NCBI RefSeq assembly: GCF_019050325.1
Contig: NZ_VOMB01000023.1
Location: forward strand, 186,001 to 250,000
Direction of reading: 5' to 3'
DNA: 64,000 bases
Source: [Mycobacterium] fortunisiensis
GTDB taxonomy: Bacteria > Actinomycetota > Actinomycetes > Mycobacteriales > Mycobacteriaceae
In this document: positions 8,429-16,519 of the stretch, in pieces
Layout of the letters: each line of letters opens with the position of its first letter
Numbering within the stretch: position 1 is the stretch's first letter
The notes under the pieces: model-generated
Told to the model about the DNA's origin: nothing
The model's database searches: none
Seen by the model: the letters and a program-made list of their open reading frames with translations, nothing else
Translations under genes and position numbers: made by a program

Positions 8429-9526
8429 ATGTCCGACGCCGTCTTGGTCACGGGTGCATTTGGTTTGGTGGGTTCTGCCGTCGTCAAGGCACTGACTGCC
8501 GCGGGCCGCACAGTGGTCGCCACCGACCTCGATGTTCCCGCCAACCGCAAGGCCGCCGCAGCACTGCCGGCCTCGGTGCAGGTGCGCTGGGCCGATCTGA
8601 CCGACGCTGCCGCCGTCGACGCGTTGGTGGCCGCGGTCACCCCGGCCTCGATCATCCACCTCGCCGCGATCATCCCGCCGTTCTGCTACATGCGGCGTGG
8701 CCTGGCCCGCAAGGTCAACGTGGAGGCCACCGCCGCACTGCTGCGTGCCGCCGAGGCCCAGCCGACGCCACCCCGGTTCGTCCAGGCCTCCAGCGTGGCG
8801 GTCTACGGCGCCCGCAACCCGCACCACGTCACCGACGTGCTGACACCCGACACCCCGACCAACCCGTCGGACATCTACGGCGCACACAAGGTCGAGGCCG
8901 AGGCGCTGGTGCGGGATTCGGCGCTGGACTGGCTGATCCTGCGGCTGGGCGGGGTGATGAGCTCCGAGTTCAGCCTCGGTATCGACGTCGACCTCATCTC
9001 GTTCGAGAGCGTGCTGCCCGCCGACGGCCGACTGCAGACCGTCGACGTGCGTGATGTCGCGGCCGCCTTCGTCACCGCCACCACCGTCGAGGCCAACCAC
9101 GAGGTGTTCCTGATCGGCGGCGATCCCGAGACACACCGGCACACGCAGTCCGCGGTGGGCTCGCAGGCGGCGACCGCGATGGGGATCAGGGGCGGCCTGC
9201 CACTCGGACGGCCCGGCAAGCCCGACGACGACGCCGCCTGGTTCGCCACCGACTGGATGGATGTCAGCCGGTCGCAGGAAGTGCTGGGCTTCCAGCACCA
9301 CACCTGGCCGCAGCTGCTGGCCGACACCAGGTCCAACGCCGGCTGGAAGCGTTTCCCGATCGGGCTGGCCGCGCCGCTGATCCGTGCGTTCCTGCGGTCG
9401 AAGTCGGCCTACAAGGACTATCCCGGGCACTACGCCGACGTGTGGAATGCCATCGACAAGAAGTGGGGCGACCACCGGGCCGACAGTGGCGAGGCGCAAG
9501 AAGGACCGGACGGGAGCCGCGCATGA
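8429..9526 (+). CDS. NAD-dependent epimerase/dehydratase-type steroid dehydrogenase-like protein
   Basis: 365-aa extended SDR. It has an N-terminal VTGAFGLVGSA Rossmann glycine motif and a catalytic YGAHK (YxxxK) with the serine in QASSVAVYG. Start ATG 8429 follows a strong GAGGAGG; the frame extends to 8402 but that part lies inside the KstR-type operator. First gene of an operon with two classical SDRs (4-nt ATGA overlap, then 31-nt gap). Together with the operator this suggests a hydroxysteroid or related sterol-side-chain dehydrogenase, but the substrate is inferred from context only. A sugar epimerase is the alternative. Confidence 0.82.
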   Translation: MSDAVLVTGAFGLVGSAVVKALTAAGRTVVATDLDVPANRKAAAALPASVQVRWADLTDAAAVDALVAAVTPASIIHLAAIIPPFCYMRRGLARKVNVEATAALLRAAEAQPTPPRFVQASSVAVYGARNPHHVTDVLTPDTPTNPSDIYGAHKVEAEALVRDSALDWLILRLGGVMSSEFSLGIDVDLISFESVLPADGRLQTVDVRDVAAAFVTATTVEANHEVFLIGGDPETHRHTQSAVGSQAATAMGIRGGLPLGRPGKPDDDAAWFATDWMDVSRSQEVLGFQHHTWPQLLADTRSNAGWKRFPIGLAAPLIRAFLRSKSAYKDYPGHYADVWNAIDKKWGDHRADSGEAQEGPDGSRA

Positions 9527-10287
9527 GCACGGAACGCGTCGCGCTCGTCATCGGCGGAGCCTCCGGCATCGGGTGGGCCAGCGCCCAGGCACTGGCCGCC
9601 GACGGCTGTCGCATCGTGGTGGCCGACCGCGACACCGAGGGCGCGGCCGCCCGGGCCGCCCAGCTCGGCGCGCCGCACACCAGCGGCTACGTCGACGTCA
9701 CCGATGAGGAATCGGTGCAGCAGCTGTTCGAGACCCTCGGGCCGGTTGACGTGGTGCTCAACTGCGCCGGGTTCAGCAATGTCGGTCTGATCACCGACAT
9801 GCCGGTCGAGGATTTCCGCGCCGTCGTCGACGTCTGCCTCACCGGCGGCTTCGTCGTCGCCAAACACGCCGGCAGGCATCTGCCCGAAGGCGGTGTGCTG
9901 GTGTCGATTTCCTCGCTGAACGGGCGCCAGCCGGCGGCCGGGATGAGTGCCTACTGCGCAGCCAAGGCCGGACTGTCCATGCTCACCCAGGTGGCGGCGC
10001 TGGAATTGGGGCCGCGCGGCATCCGGGTCAATGCCATCGCACCCGGATTCGTGCAGACCCCGCTGACCGACCCCGCCGCGATGATCCCCGGCGTGGTCGA
10101 GGAGTACGTCGAGAACACCGCGCTGGGCCGCACCGGGGTCCCCGAGGACATCGCCGCCGCGGTGGTGTTCATCTGCTCACCGCAGGCCTCCTGGCTGACC
10201 GGCGAAGTGCTCGATCTCAACGGCGGCGCACATCTCAAGCGTTACCCCGACGTGCTCGGCCATGTCATGAAGCTGGCCCAGGCGTGA
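9523..10287 (+). CDS. short-chain dehydrogenase/reductase (SDR)
   Basis: 254-aa classical SDR. The cofactor motif is GGASGIG near residue 12 with an acidic ADRD after the second strand, indicating NAD(H) preference. LNCAG follows, then catalytic Ser (SISSLNG) and YCAAK. The C-terminal WLTGEVLDLNGG is typical of the family. Translationally coupled to the preceding epimerase-like gene by an ATGA overlap. Probably oxidises or reduces a hydroxy/keto group of the same substrate as its neighbours. Confidence 0.88.
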   Translation: MSTERVALVIGGASGIGWASAQALAADGCRIVVADRDTEGAAARAAQLGAPHTSGYVDVTDEESVQQLFETLGPVDVVLNCAGFSNVGLITDMPVEDFRAVVDVCLTGGFVVAKHAGRHLPEGGVLVSISSLNGRQPAAGMSAYCAAKAGLSMLTQVAALELGPRGIRVNAIAPGFVQTPLTDPAAMIPGVVEEYVENTALGRTGVPEDIAAAVVFICSPQASWLTGEVLDLNGGAHLKRYPDVLGHVMKLAQA

Positions 10288-10318
10288 CGTCCAGCGAGAA
10301 GACGGAGGCGGATCGCGC

Positions 10319-11149
10319 ATGACACCATCGATGTCCGGCAAGCAGGCGATCGTCACCGGCGCCGGGTCAGGCATCGGGGCGGCGCTGTGCCGCGCGTTGG
10401 TCGCCGCCGGTGCCGAGGTGCTCTGCACCGACATCGACGAGGACGCGGCCGCGCGCACCGCGGCGCCGCTCGGCGCGCGGTCGGCCCGCCTGGATGTCAC
10501 CGATGCGGGCGCCGTGCAGGCCGCGGTGGACGGCGTCGTCGAGCGGGCCGGACGGTTGGACCTGATGTTCAACAACGCCGGCATCGTCTGGGGTGGGGAC
10601 ACCGAACTGCTGACGCTGGATCAGTGGAACGCCATCATCGACGTCAACGTGCGCGGCGTCGTGCACGGTGTCGCTGCTGCCTACCCGCAGATGATCCGGC
10701 AGAGGCACGGACACATCGTCAACACCGCGTCGATGGCCGGGCTCGCCGCGGCGGGCCAGCTCACCAGTTATGTGATGACCAAGCACGCGGTGGTCGGCTT
10801 GTCGCTGGCACTGCGTTCGGAGGCCGCCGCACACGGTGTGGGCGTCCTGGCGGTGTGCCCGGCCGCCGTGGAGACCCCGATCCTGGACAAGGGCGCGGTC
10901 GGCGGATTCGTCGGGCGCGACTACTTCCTGCAGGGCCAGGGCGTCAAGACCGCATACGACGCCGATCGGCTGGCCGCCGACATCTTGACCGCCGTTGCCC
11001 GCAACAAGGCCATCCTCGTCAAACCGCGTCGCGCCCACGCCTCCTGGCTGTTCGCCCGCCTGGCGCCCGGCCTGCTGCAGCGGCTGTCGGTGCGTTTCGT
11101 CGCCACTCAGCGCGCCGCGCAGCACGCCGCGTCGTCGACACCCCGGTAG
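10319..11149 (+). CDS. short-chain dehydrogenase/reductase (SDR)
   Basis: 276-aa classical SDR with TGAGSGIG cofactor loop, CTDIDED strand end (NAD preference), NNAG, catalytic Ser in NTASMAG and the YVMTK catalytic Tyr-Lys. It has a C-terminal extension of about 30 residues ending in a basic helix (LLQRLSVRFVATQRAA), which may anchor it to membrane. A GGAGG box lies about 10 nt before the start. Third gene of the presumed KstR-controlled operon; two unlike SDRs plus an extended SDR in one transcript suggests successive or alternative steps on one lipid substrate. Confidence 0.87.
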   Translation: MTPSMSGKQAIVTGAGSGIGAALCRALVAAGAEVLCTDIDEDAAARTAAPLGARSARLDVTDAGAVQAAVDGVVERAGRLDLMFNNAGIVWGGDTELLTLDQWNAIIDVNVRGVVHGVAAAYPQMIRQRHGHIVNTASMAGLAAAGQLTSYVMTKHAVVGLSLALRSEAAAHGVGVLAVCPAAVETPILDKGAVGGFVGRDYFLQGQGVKTAYDADRLAADILTAVARNKAILVKPRRAHASWLFARLAPGLLQRLSVRFVATQRAAQHAASSTPR

Positions 11150-11268
11150 CCCGCCCGTTAGCTGCCCGCCTCCGGCCGTCACTCGCGGCCGTCACGCGAG
11201 AGTGGCGCTCAATGCCGACCGTCGCGCCAGCGTGACGATAAGGTCAGCTCAACAGCGGGAAGGGTCCG

Positions 11269-12426
11269 ATGAAGAACCAGTTCACCCTCACCCAGAAGCG
11301 GGCATTGGCCGTCGTCACGGTGTTGGCCGTGTTGCTCGGGGCCTATTTCCTGCGCAGTTTCTTCGTCCTGATCGTGATGGCCGCGGTCGGCGCCTACCTG
11401 TTCTCACCGCTGTATGAACGCATGCGGCCCCGGCTGGGCACCGGGCTGTCGGTCACGGTGACGGTGCTGGTGGCCCTTCTGATGGTGATCGCCCCCGTCT
11501 CGATGGTGGTGTTCCTGGCCATCGTGCAGGTGTCCCAGATGGTCAACGCGGTCAGCGGCTGGCTGGCCGAGACCGACGTCAGCACCCTGGGCGACCGCAC
11601 CCTGCAACTGGCGAACTCCATCCTGAGCCGGGTTCCGGTGCTCGACATCCACCTCAGCGCGGACTCGCTGCGTGGGGCCATCGTCAGCGTGTCCCAACGC
11701 GCCGGCGAATGGCTGCTGCAGGTGCTCCAAGGCGCGGTCGGCAGCGCCGTCGGCGCCATCACCGCGTCGATCATCTTCCTCTACGTGTTCATCTCCCTGC
11801 TGGTCCAGAAGACCGAGGCGGCGAACCTGATCCGCCAGCTCAACCCGCTCGGCGAGGACATCACCGACCTGTACCTGGCCAAAACCGGCGCCATGGTCAA
11901 AGGCACCGTCAAAGGCCAGTTCGTCATCGCGCTGTGTCAAGGCGTGGCCGGCGCGGCGTCGATCTACATCGCCGGGTTCCATCAGGGGTTCTTCATCTTC
12001 GCGATCCTGTTGACGGCGTTGTCGGTGATCCCGCTGGGCGGCGGCATCGTCAGCATCCCGTTCGGGATCGGAATGATGTTCTTCGGCAACATCGTCGGCG
12101 GCATCTTCGTGGTGGCGTTCCACCTGCTGGTGGTGACGAACATCGACAATGTGCTGCGGCCGTGGCTGGTCCCCCGGGCAGCCCGGCTGGACCCGGCCCT
12201 GATGCTGCTGGCGGTGTTCGCCGGGATCTCGATGTTCGGCTTCTTCGGCATCGTGATCGGGCCGGTGCTGATGATCATCATCGTCACCACCGTCAGCGTG
12301 TACCTGGCCGTCTACAAGGGCGTGGAGCTGGAGACGGACGAGGAACCCGAACGTCGGCCCCGGGTGAACTGGCGCCGGCTGCTGCACCGGGTGCTGTTCG
12401 GGCAGACCCCGGCCGCCCGCGCCTAA
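11269..12426 (+). CDS. AI-2E family (PerM-like) membrane permease
   Basis: 385-aa integral membrane protein of the AI-2E/UPF0118 family, equivalent by position and length to Rv1101c. Hydrophobic hairpins near residues 10-50 and 60-90, a central soluble stretch, then a dense set of helices from about residue 160 to 350. The family has been linked to autoinducer export or sodium/proton antiport, and function here is unknown. Preceded by GGAAGGG at good spacing. Its last four bases overlap the convergent dienelactone-hydrolase gene. Confidence 0.85.
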   Translation: MKNQFTLTQKRALAVVTVLAVLLGAYFLRSFFVLIVMAAVGAYLFSPLYERMRPRLGTGLSVTVTVLVALLMVIAPVSMVVFLAIVQVSQMVNAVSGWLAETDVSTLGDRTLQLANSILSRVPVLDIHLSADSLRGAIVSVSQRAGEWLLQVLQGAVGSAVGAITASIIFLYVFISLLVQKTEAANLIRQLNPLGEDITDLYLAKTGAMVKGTVKGQFVIALCQGVAGAASIYIAGFHQGFFIFAILLTALSVIPLGGGIVSIPFGIGMMFFGNIVGGIFVVAFHLLVVTNIDNVLRPWLVPRAARLDPALMLLAVFAGISMFGFFGIVIGPVLMIIIVTTVSVYLAVYKGVELETDEEPERRPRVNWRRLLHRVLFGQTPAARA

Positions 12427-13238
12427 CCGGCGCTGAGCCGCCGGCTGAGGAACTCGACGACCCGCTTGCGCGCCTCATACGCCGGGTGACCGTCGACCTC
12501 GCGCACCTCATCGGTCAGCACCGAATGCGCCGACGCGCCAAAGCCGTGCTCATTGCCCTTGCCCGAGTCGATCTCGATGACCTCGAAGGCATCGCCGAGG
12601 CGGGCCTTGAGCGTGGCGAACCGCTCGCCCGGCACCAGCCGGTCCCGGCTGAACCGCAGGGCCAGCGTACACAAACCGTCGTCGGCCGCGCGTTGTTCGA
12701 CGATCTTGAGTTCGGCTTCCGAGAGCCCCGGATCGCGCTTCTGCGCGGCGGTCAGCGGTATCGGCACCGACGGCTGGCTCAGCACCGGGGCCAGCACGCT
12801 GTCGTCCACCGCTGCGGCGAGCGCGAACCCTCCGGTGAAGCACTGGCCGATCACGCCGACGCCCTTGCCGGGAGTGGTGGCGTTGAGGTCGCGGGCCAAC
12901 GCCCGCAAATAGTGGGCGACGGGCCGGTCGGCATTGGTGGCGAAGGCCGAAAACTCCCGTGTCACGCAAGCCTTCACCAGCACTCCGACCGCACCCGGAC
13001 GGACCGCCGCCGCGCCCGGGGTGCCGAACAGCGACGGAGCGGCCACGGTGAAGCCGTTGTCGACCAGATGATCGCCCAGCGCGAGAACGCCGGGATGCAG
13101 GCCGGGGATCTCGGGGATCAGCACGACCCCGGGGCCGGCCCCCTTGCGGTACACGTCATAGGTCTGGCCGGCGGCGGTGAAGGGCGCGGCGACCCACCCG
13201 GTGAGATCAGCTTGTGGCGACGTCAACTCGGGCTCCAT
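12423..13238 (-). CDS. dienelactone hydrolase family protein
   Basis: 271-aa alpha/beta hydrolase with the cysteine nucleophile elbow GQCFTGG (Cys133) typical of dienelactone hydrolases rather than Ser, and a C-terminal catalytic His in the NEHGFGA segment. An oxyanion segment VVLIPEIPGLHPG lies at the first strand. Likely hydrolyses a lactone or short ester. Directly downstream (12 nt) of the DUF4245 gene on the same strand, with which it may be co-transcribed. Confidence 0.85.
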   Translation of the reverse strand: MEPELTSPQADLTGWVAAPFTAAGQTYDVYRKGAGPGVVLIPEIPGLHPGVLALGDHLVDNGFTVAAPSLFGTPGAAAVRPGAVGVLVKACVTREFSAFATNADRPVAHYLRALARDLNATTPGKGVGVIGQCFTGGFALAAAVDDSVLAPVLSQPSVPIPLTAAQKRDPGLSEAELKIVEQRAADDGLCTLALRFSRDRLVPGERFATLKARLGDAFEVIEIDSGKGNEHGFGASAHSVLTDEVREVDGHPAYEARKRVVEFLSRRLSAG

Positions 13239-13250
13239 CTCCTCAGAGCG

Positions 13251-13889
13251 TCACGGCCTGTTGGGCGGCAGCGGCGACTGCTTCTGCGTCGCACTCGCCA
13301 GCGTACGGTACTCGTCGGTACCACCGGCGCCGGTGATGGCGATCTGTACCGGCCCGCTCAGCCGCGTCGTCCACACCGGTTCCGGATCGCTGCTCTCGTA
13401 GACCACCCAGGTCACCCCGTCGACATCCTGGGTGCCCGACGCATACGAATCCGGTTTGATCGAGGCCACCAGCGCGGCCTCGTCGGCATTGCTCTGGGTC
13501 AGGCTCAGGTACTGCCCGGTGGGCGCCAGGTAGCCGACGCGCGAGGCCACCGCCCGGCCACGCTGGCCATCGGGCAGCGTCAGACCGCCGTCGATGCCGC
13601 TGCGGTTACCGGAATTGGCCTGCCAACCCTCGGGCAGCTGGGGCATCCGGATCGGGATCTTCAACGTGTCGGCATCGGCCTGCAGGGCGGCCGGGACGTC
13701 GAACGGCGGCACCGGCCCCTGGCCCGGGCCGCCCGCCTGGAACGAGCACATCCCCAGCATTCCGGCCAGCACGATGCAGGCCACGACCAGCGGGGCCATC
13801 GACCAGAACATGTCCCGGCCGTCCTGCAGCAACCGTGCCTTCGCCGGCTTGGGGGCCGGGACTGGCTGGGAGGTCGGCTCAGTGGACAT
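13251..13889 (-). CDS. DUF4245 membrane-anchored protein (Rv1100-like)
   Basis: 212-aa protein with a short Pro/Lys-rich cytosolic N-terminus, one transmembrane helix (MAPLVVACIVLAGMLGM, about residues 30-50) and an extracytoplasmic domain of about 160 residues with a beta-rich pattern. Matches mycobacterial DUF4245/Rv1100, found next to glpX. Function unknown. Start at ATG 13889; the long open frame continuing to 14993 is antisense to glpX and not real. Divergent from glpX with 54 bp between starts. Confidence 0.85.
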   Translation of the reverse strand: MSTEPTSQPVPAPKPAKARLLQDGRDMFWSMAPLVVACIVLAGMLGMCSFQAGGPGQGPVPPFDVPAALQADADTLKIPIRMPQLPEGWQANSGNRSGIDGGLTLPDGQRGRAVASRVGYLAPTGQYLSLTQSNADEAALVASIKPDSYASGTQDVDGVTWVVYESSDPEPVWTTRLSGPVQIAITGAGGTDEYRTLASATQKQSPLPPNRP

Positions 13890-13943
13890 GCTCCCAGTAT
13901 CCCAGCTCCCAAACCCTGACCACGTTCTGGGACAATCTGGGCC

Positions 13944-14972
13944 ATGAGTCCCACGCGGGGAGAAGCCCCGGATCGCAACCTTGCCCTCGAACTCGTCCGG
14001 GTGACCGAGGCCGGCGCCATGGCAGCAGGCCGCTGGGTCGGCCGCGGCGACAAAGAGGGCGGCGACGGGGCAGCCGTCGATGCCATGCGTGAGCTGGTCA
14101 ACTCCGTGTCGATGCGCGGGGTCGTGGTGATCGGCGAGGGCGAGAAGGACGAAGCCCCGATGCTGTTCAACGGGGAAGAGGTCGGCAACGGCGACGGACC
14201 GGAATGCGACTTCGCCGTCGACCCCGTCGACGGCACCACCCTGATGAGCAAGGGCATGCCCAATGCCATCTCGGTGCTCGCGGTCGCCGAGCGGGGCGCC
14301 ATGTTCGACCCGTCCGCGGTGTTCTACATGAACAAGATCGCCGTCGGCCCCGAATGCGCCGACGCCATCGACATCACCGCGCCGATCGGCGAGAACATCC
14401 GCCGGGTAGCCAAGGTGCGCGGCGCCTCGGTGAGCGATCTGACCGTGTGCATCCTGGACCGGCCGCGCCACGCCCAGCTGATCGACGACGCCCGCGCCGC
14501 CGGGGCCCGCATCCGGCTGATCACCGACGGCGACGTCGCCGGTGCCATCTCGGCCTGCCGGCCCAACTCGGGCACCGACATCCTGGCCGGGATCGGGGGC
14601 ACTCCCGAAGGCATCATCGCCGCGGCGGCGATCCGCTGCATGGGCGGCGCGATCCAGGCCCAGCTGGCCCCGACCGACGACGCCGAGCGGCAGAAGGCCC
14701 TCGACGCCGGTTACGACCTGGACCAGGTGCTGTCCACCGAGGACCTGGTGTCCGGGGAGAACGTGTTCTTCTGCGCCACCGGCGTCACCGACGGTGACCT
14801 GCTCAAGGGCGTGCAGTACTACCCGGGCGGATGCACCACCCAGTCCATCGTGATGCGGTCCAAGTCCGGAACGGTCCGGATGATCGAGGCCTACCACCGG
14901 CTGGCCAAACTCAACGAGTACTCCGCCATCGACTTCACCGGCGACAAGTCCGCCGCCTACCCGCTCCCGTAA
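13944..14972 (+). CDS. glpX: fructose-1,6-bisphosphatase class II
   Basis: Gluconeogenic enzyme releasing phosphate from fructose 1,6-bisphosphate; the major FBPase of mycobacteria. 342 aa, full length. Visible metal and substrate motifs are GEGEKDEAPML, DFAVDPVDGTT and the later GGTPEGI(I)AAAA. Ortholog of Rv1099c by sequence and position. Directly followed by fum (20-nt gap), giving a carbon-metabolism pair that is probably co-transcribed. Confidence 0.96.
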   Translation: MSPTRGEAPDRNLALELVRVTEAGAMAAGRWVGRGDKEGGDGAAVDAMRELVNSVSMRGVVVIGEGEKDEAPMLFNGEEVGNGDGPECDFAVDPVDGTTLMSKGMPNAISVLAVAERGAMFDPSAVFYMNKIAVGPECADAIDITAPIGENIRRVAKVRGASVSDLTVCILDRPRHAQLIDDARAAGARIRLITDGDVAGAISACRPNSGTDILAGIGGTPEGIIAAAAIRCMGGAIQAQLAPTDDAERQKALDAGYDLDQVLSTEDLVSGENVFFCATGVTDGDLLKGVQYYPGGCTTQSIVMRSKSGTVRMIEAYHRLAKLNEYSAIDFTGDKSAAYPLP

Positions 14973-14992
14973 CTCGTTCAGAAAGGCACGCA

Positions 14993-16420
14993 ATGAGCAC
15001 CGACGCCCGAACCGACGCTGCTGTCGAGGGTGAATTCCGCATCGAGCACGACACCATGGGCGAGGTCCGGGTGCCGGTCAACGCCCTGTGGCGGGCGCAG
15101 ACCCAGCGGGCCGTGGAGAACTTCCCGATCTCCTTCCGTGGGCTGGAGCGCACCCAGATCCGGGCGCTCGGTCTGCTGAAGGCCGCCTGCGCCCAGGTCA
15201 ACAAGGACCTGGGGCTGCTGGCCGCCGAGAAGGCCGACGCCATCATCGCCGCGGCCGGTGAGATCGCCGACGGTCTGCACGACGACCAGTTCCCGATCGA
15301 CGTGTTCCAGACCGGCTCGGGCACCAGCTCCAACATGAACACCAACGAGGTGATCGCCTCGATCGCCGCGCGCAACGGCTTGACCGTGCACCCGAACGAC
15401 GACGTGAACATGTCGCAGAGCTCCAACGACACGTTCCCGACCGCCACCCACATCGCGGCCACCGAAGCCGCTGTGCGCCACCTGATCCCGGCGCTGGAGG
15501 TGCTGCACGAGTCGCTGGCCGCCAAGGCCAAGCAGTGGAAGACCGTGGTGAAGTCCGGCCGCACCCACCTGATGGACGCGGTGCCGGTGACACTCGGCCA
15601 GGAGTTCGGCGGCTACGCCCGCCAGATCGAGGCCGGCATCGAACGTGTCAAGGCGACGCTGCCCCGCCTCGGTGAGCTCGCCATCGGCGGCACCGCGGTG
15701 GGCACCGGACTCAACGCCCCCGAGGGCTTCGGCGCCAAGGTGGTCGAGGTGCTGGTCAACCAGACCGGTCTGGCCGAATTGCGCACCGCCGCCGACTCGT
15801 TCGAGGCCCAGGCGGCCCGGGACGGGCTGGTCGAGGCCTCCGGCGCGCTGAAGACCATCGCCACCTCGCTGACCAAGATCGCCAACGACGTGCGCTGGAT
15901 GGGCTCAGGCCCGCTGACCGGGCTGGGCGAGATCCAGCTGCCGGACCTGCAGCCGGGCAGCTCGATCATGCCGGGCAAGGTCAATCCGGTTCTGCCCGAG
16001 GCGGTTACCCAGGTGGCCGCACAGGTCATCGGCAACGATGCCGCCGTCACCGTCGGCGGCCTGTCGGGCGCCTTCGAGCTGAACGTGTACATCCCGATGA
16101 TGGCCCGCAACGTGCTGGAGTCGTTCACGCTGCTGTCCAACGTGTCTCGGCTGTTCGCCACCAAGTGCATCGACGGCCTGGTTGCCAACGAGGAGCACCT
16201 GCGTACCCTGGCCGAGTCGTCGCCGTCGATCGTCACGCCACTGAACTCGGCGATCGGCTACGAGGAGGCCGCCAAGGTCGCCAAGCAGGCGCTGGCCGAG
16301 AAGAAGACCATCCGCCAGACCGTGATCGACCGCGGCCTGATCGGCGACAAGCTCTCGGAGGCCGAGCTGGACAAGCGCCTCGACGTGCTGGCCATGGCGA
16401 AGGTGAAACCCGGCGAGTAG
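14993..16420 (+). CDS. fum: fumarate hydratase class II
   Basis: TCA-cycle enzyme interconverting fumarate and malate. The 475-aa protein shows the aspartase/fumarase superfamily signature GSSIMPGKVNP, the SGTSSNMNTNEV active-site segment and SSNDTFPTA. ATG 14993 follows GAAAGG; the frame is open upstream but that is inside glpX. Ortholog of Rv1098c. A long hairpin follows the stop and separates it from the convergent sensor-kinase gene. Confidence 0.96.
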   Translation: MSTDARTDAAVEGEFRIEHDTMGEVRVPVNALWRAQTQRAVENFPISFRGLERTQIRALGLLKAACAQVNKDLGLLAAEKADAIIAAAGEIADGLHDDQFPIDVFQTGSGTSSNMNTNEVIASIAARNGLTVHPNDDVNMSQSSNDTFPTATHIAATEAAVRHLIPALEVLHESLAAKAKQWKTVVKSGRTHLMDAVPVTLGQEFGGYARQIEAGIERVKATLPRLGELAIGGTAVGTGLNAPEGFGAKVVEVLVNQTGLAELRTAADSFEAQAARDGLVEASGALKTIATSLTKIANDVRWMGSGPLTGLGEIQLPDLQPGSSIMPGKVNPVLPEAVTQVAAQVIGNDAAVTVGGLSGAFELNVYIPMMARNVLESFTLLSNVSRLFATKCIDGLVANEEHLRTLAESSPSIVTPLNSAIGYEEAAKVAKQALAEKKTIRQTVIDRGLIGDKLSEAELDKRLDVLAMAKVKPGE

Positions 16421-16450
16421 CACCCTTCCCTGCGCCCTCACCTTCTCTGC

Positions 16451-16510
16451 GCGAGCAGACACAAAACTGCCCATTCTCTTCGGAGAATGGGCAGTTTTGT
16501 GTCTGTTCGC
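16451..16510. terminator. 28-bp stem hairpin with TTCG loop, bidirectional terminator
   Basis: Arms 16451-16478 and 16483-16510 pair over 28 bp with one G-T wobble, closed by TTCG. It sits exactly between the convergent fum and sensor-kinase genes (stops 31 and 10 nt away). No T-tract, but stem length and position argue for a bidirectional terminator or mRNA 3'-end stabiliser. Confidence 0.8.
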
Positions 16511-16519
16511 GGGGACACG

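Noticed and set aside
8194..8673. Minus-strand ORF (159 aa) across the KstR-type operator
   Set aside because: Overlaps the operator and ribosome-binding site of the plus-strand operon and has no conserved feature.
13890..14993. N-terminal two thirds of the minus-strand ORF reaching into DUF4245
   Set aside because: Antisense to glpX; only the part from ATG 13889 has a plausible membrane anchor and conserved pattern.
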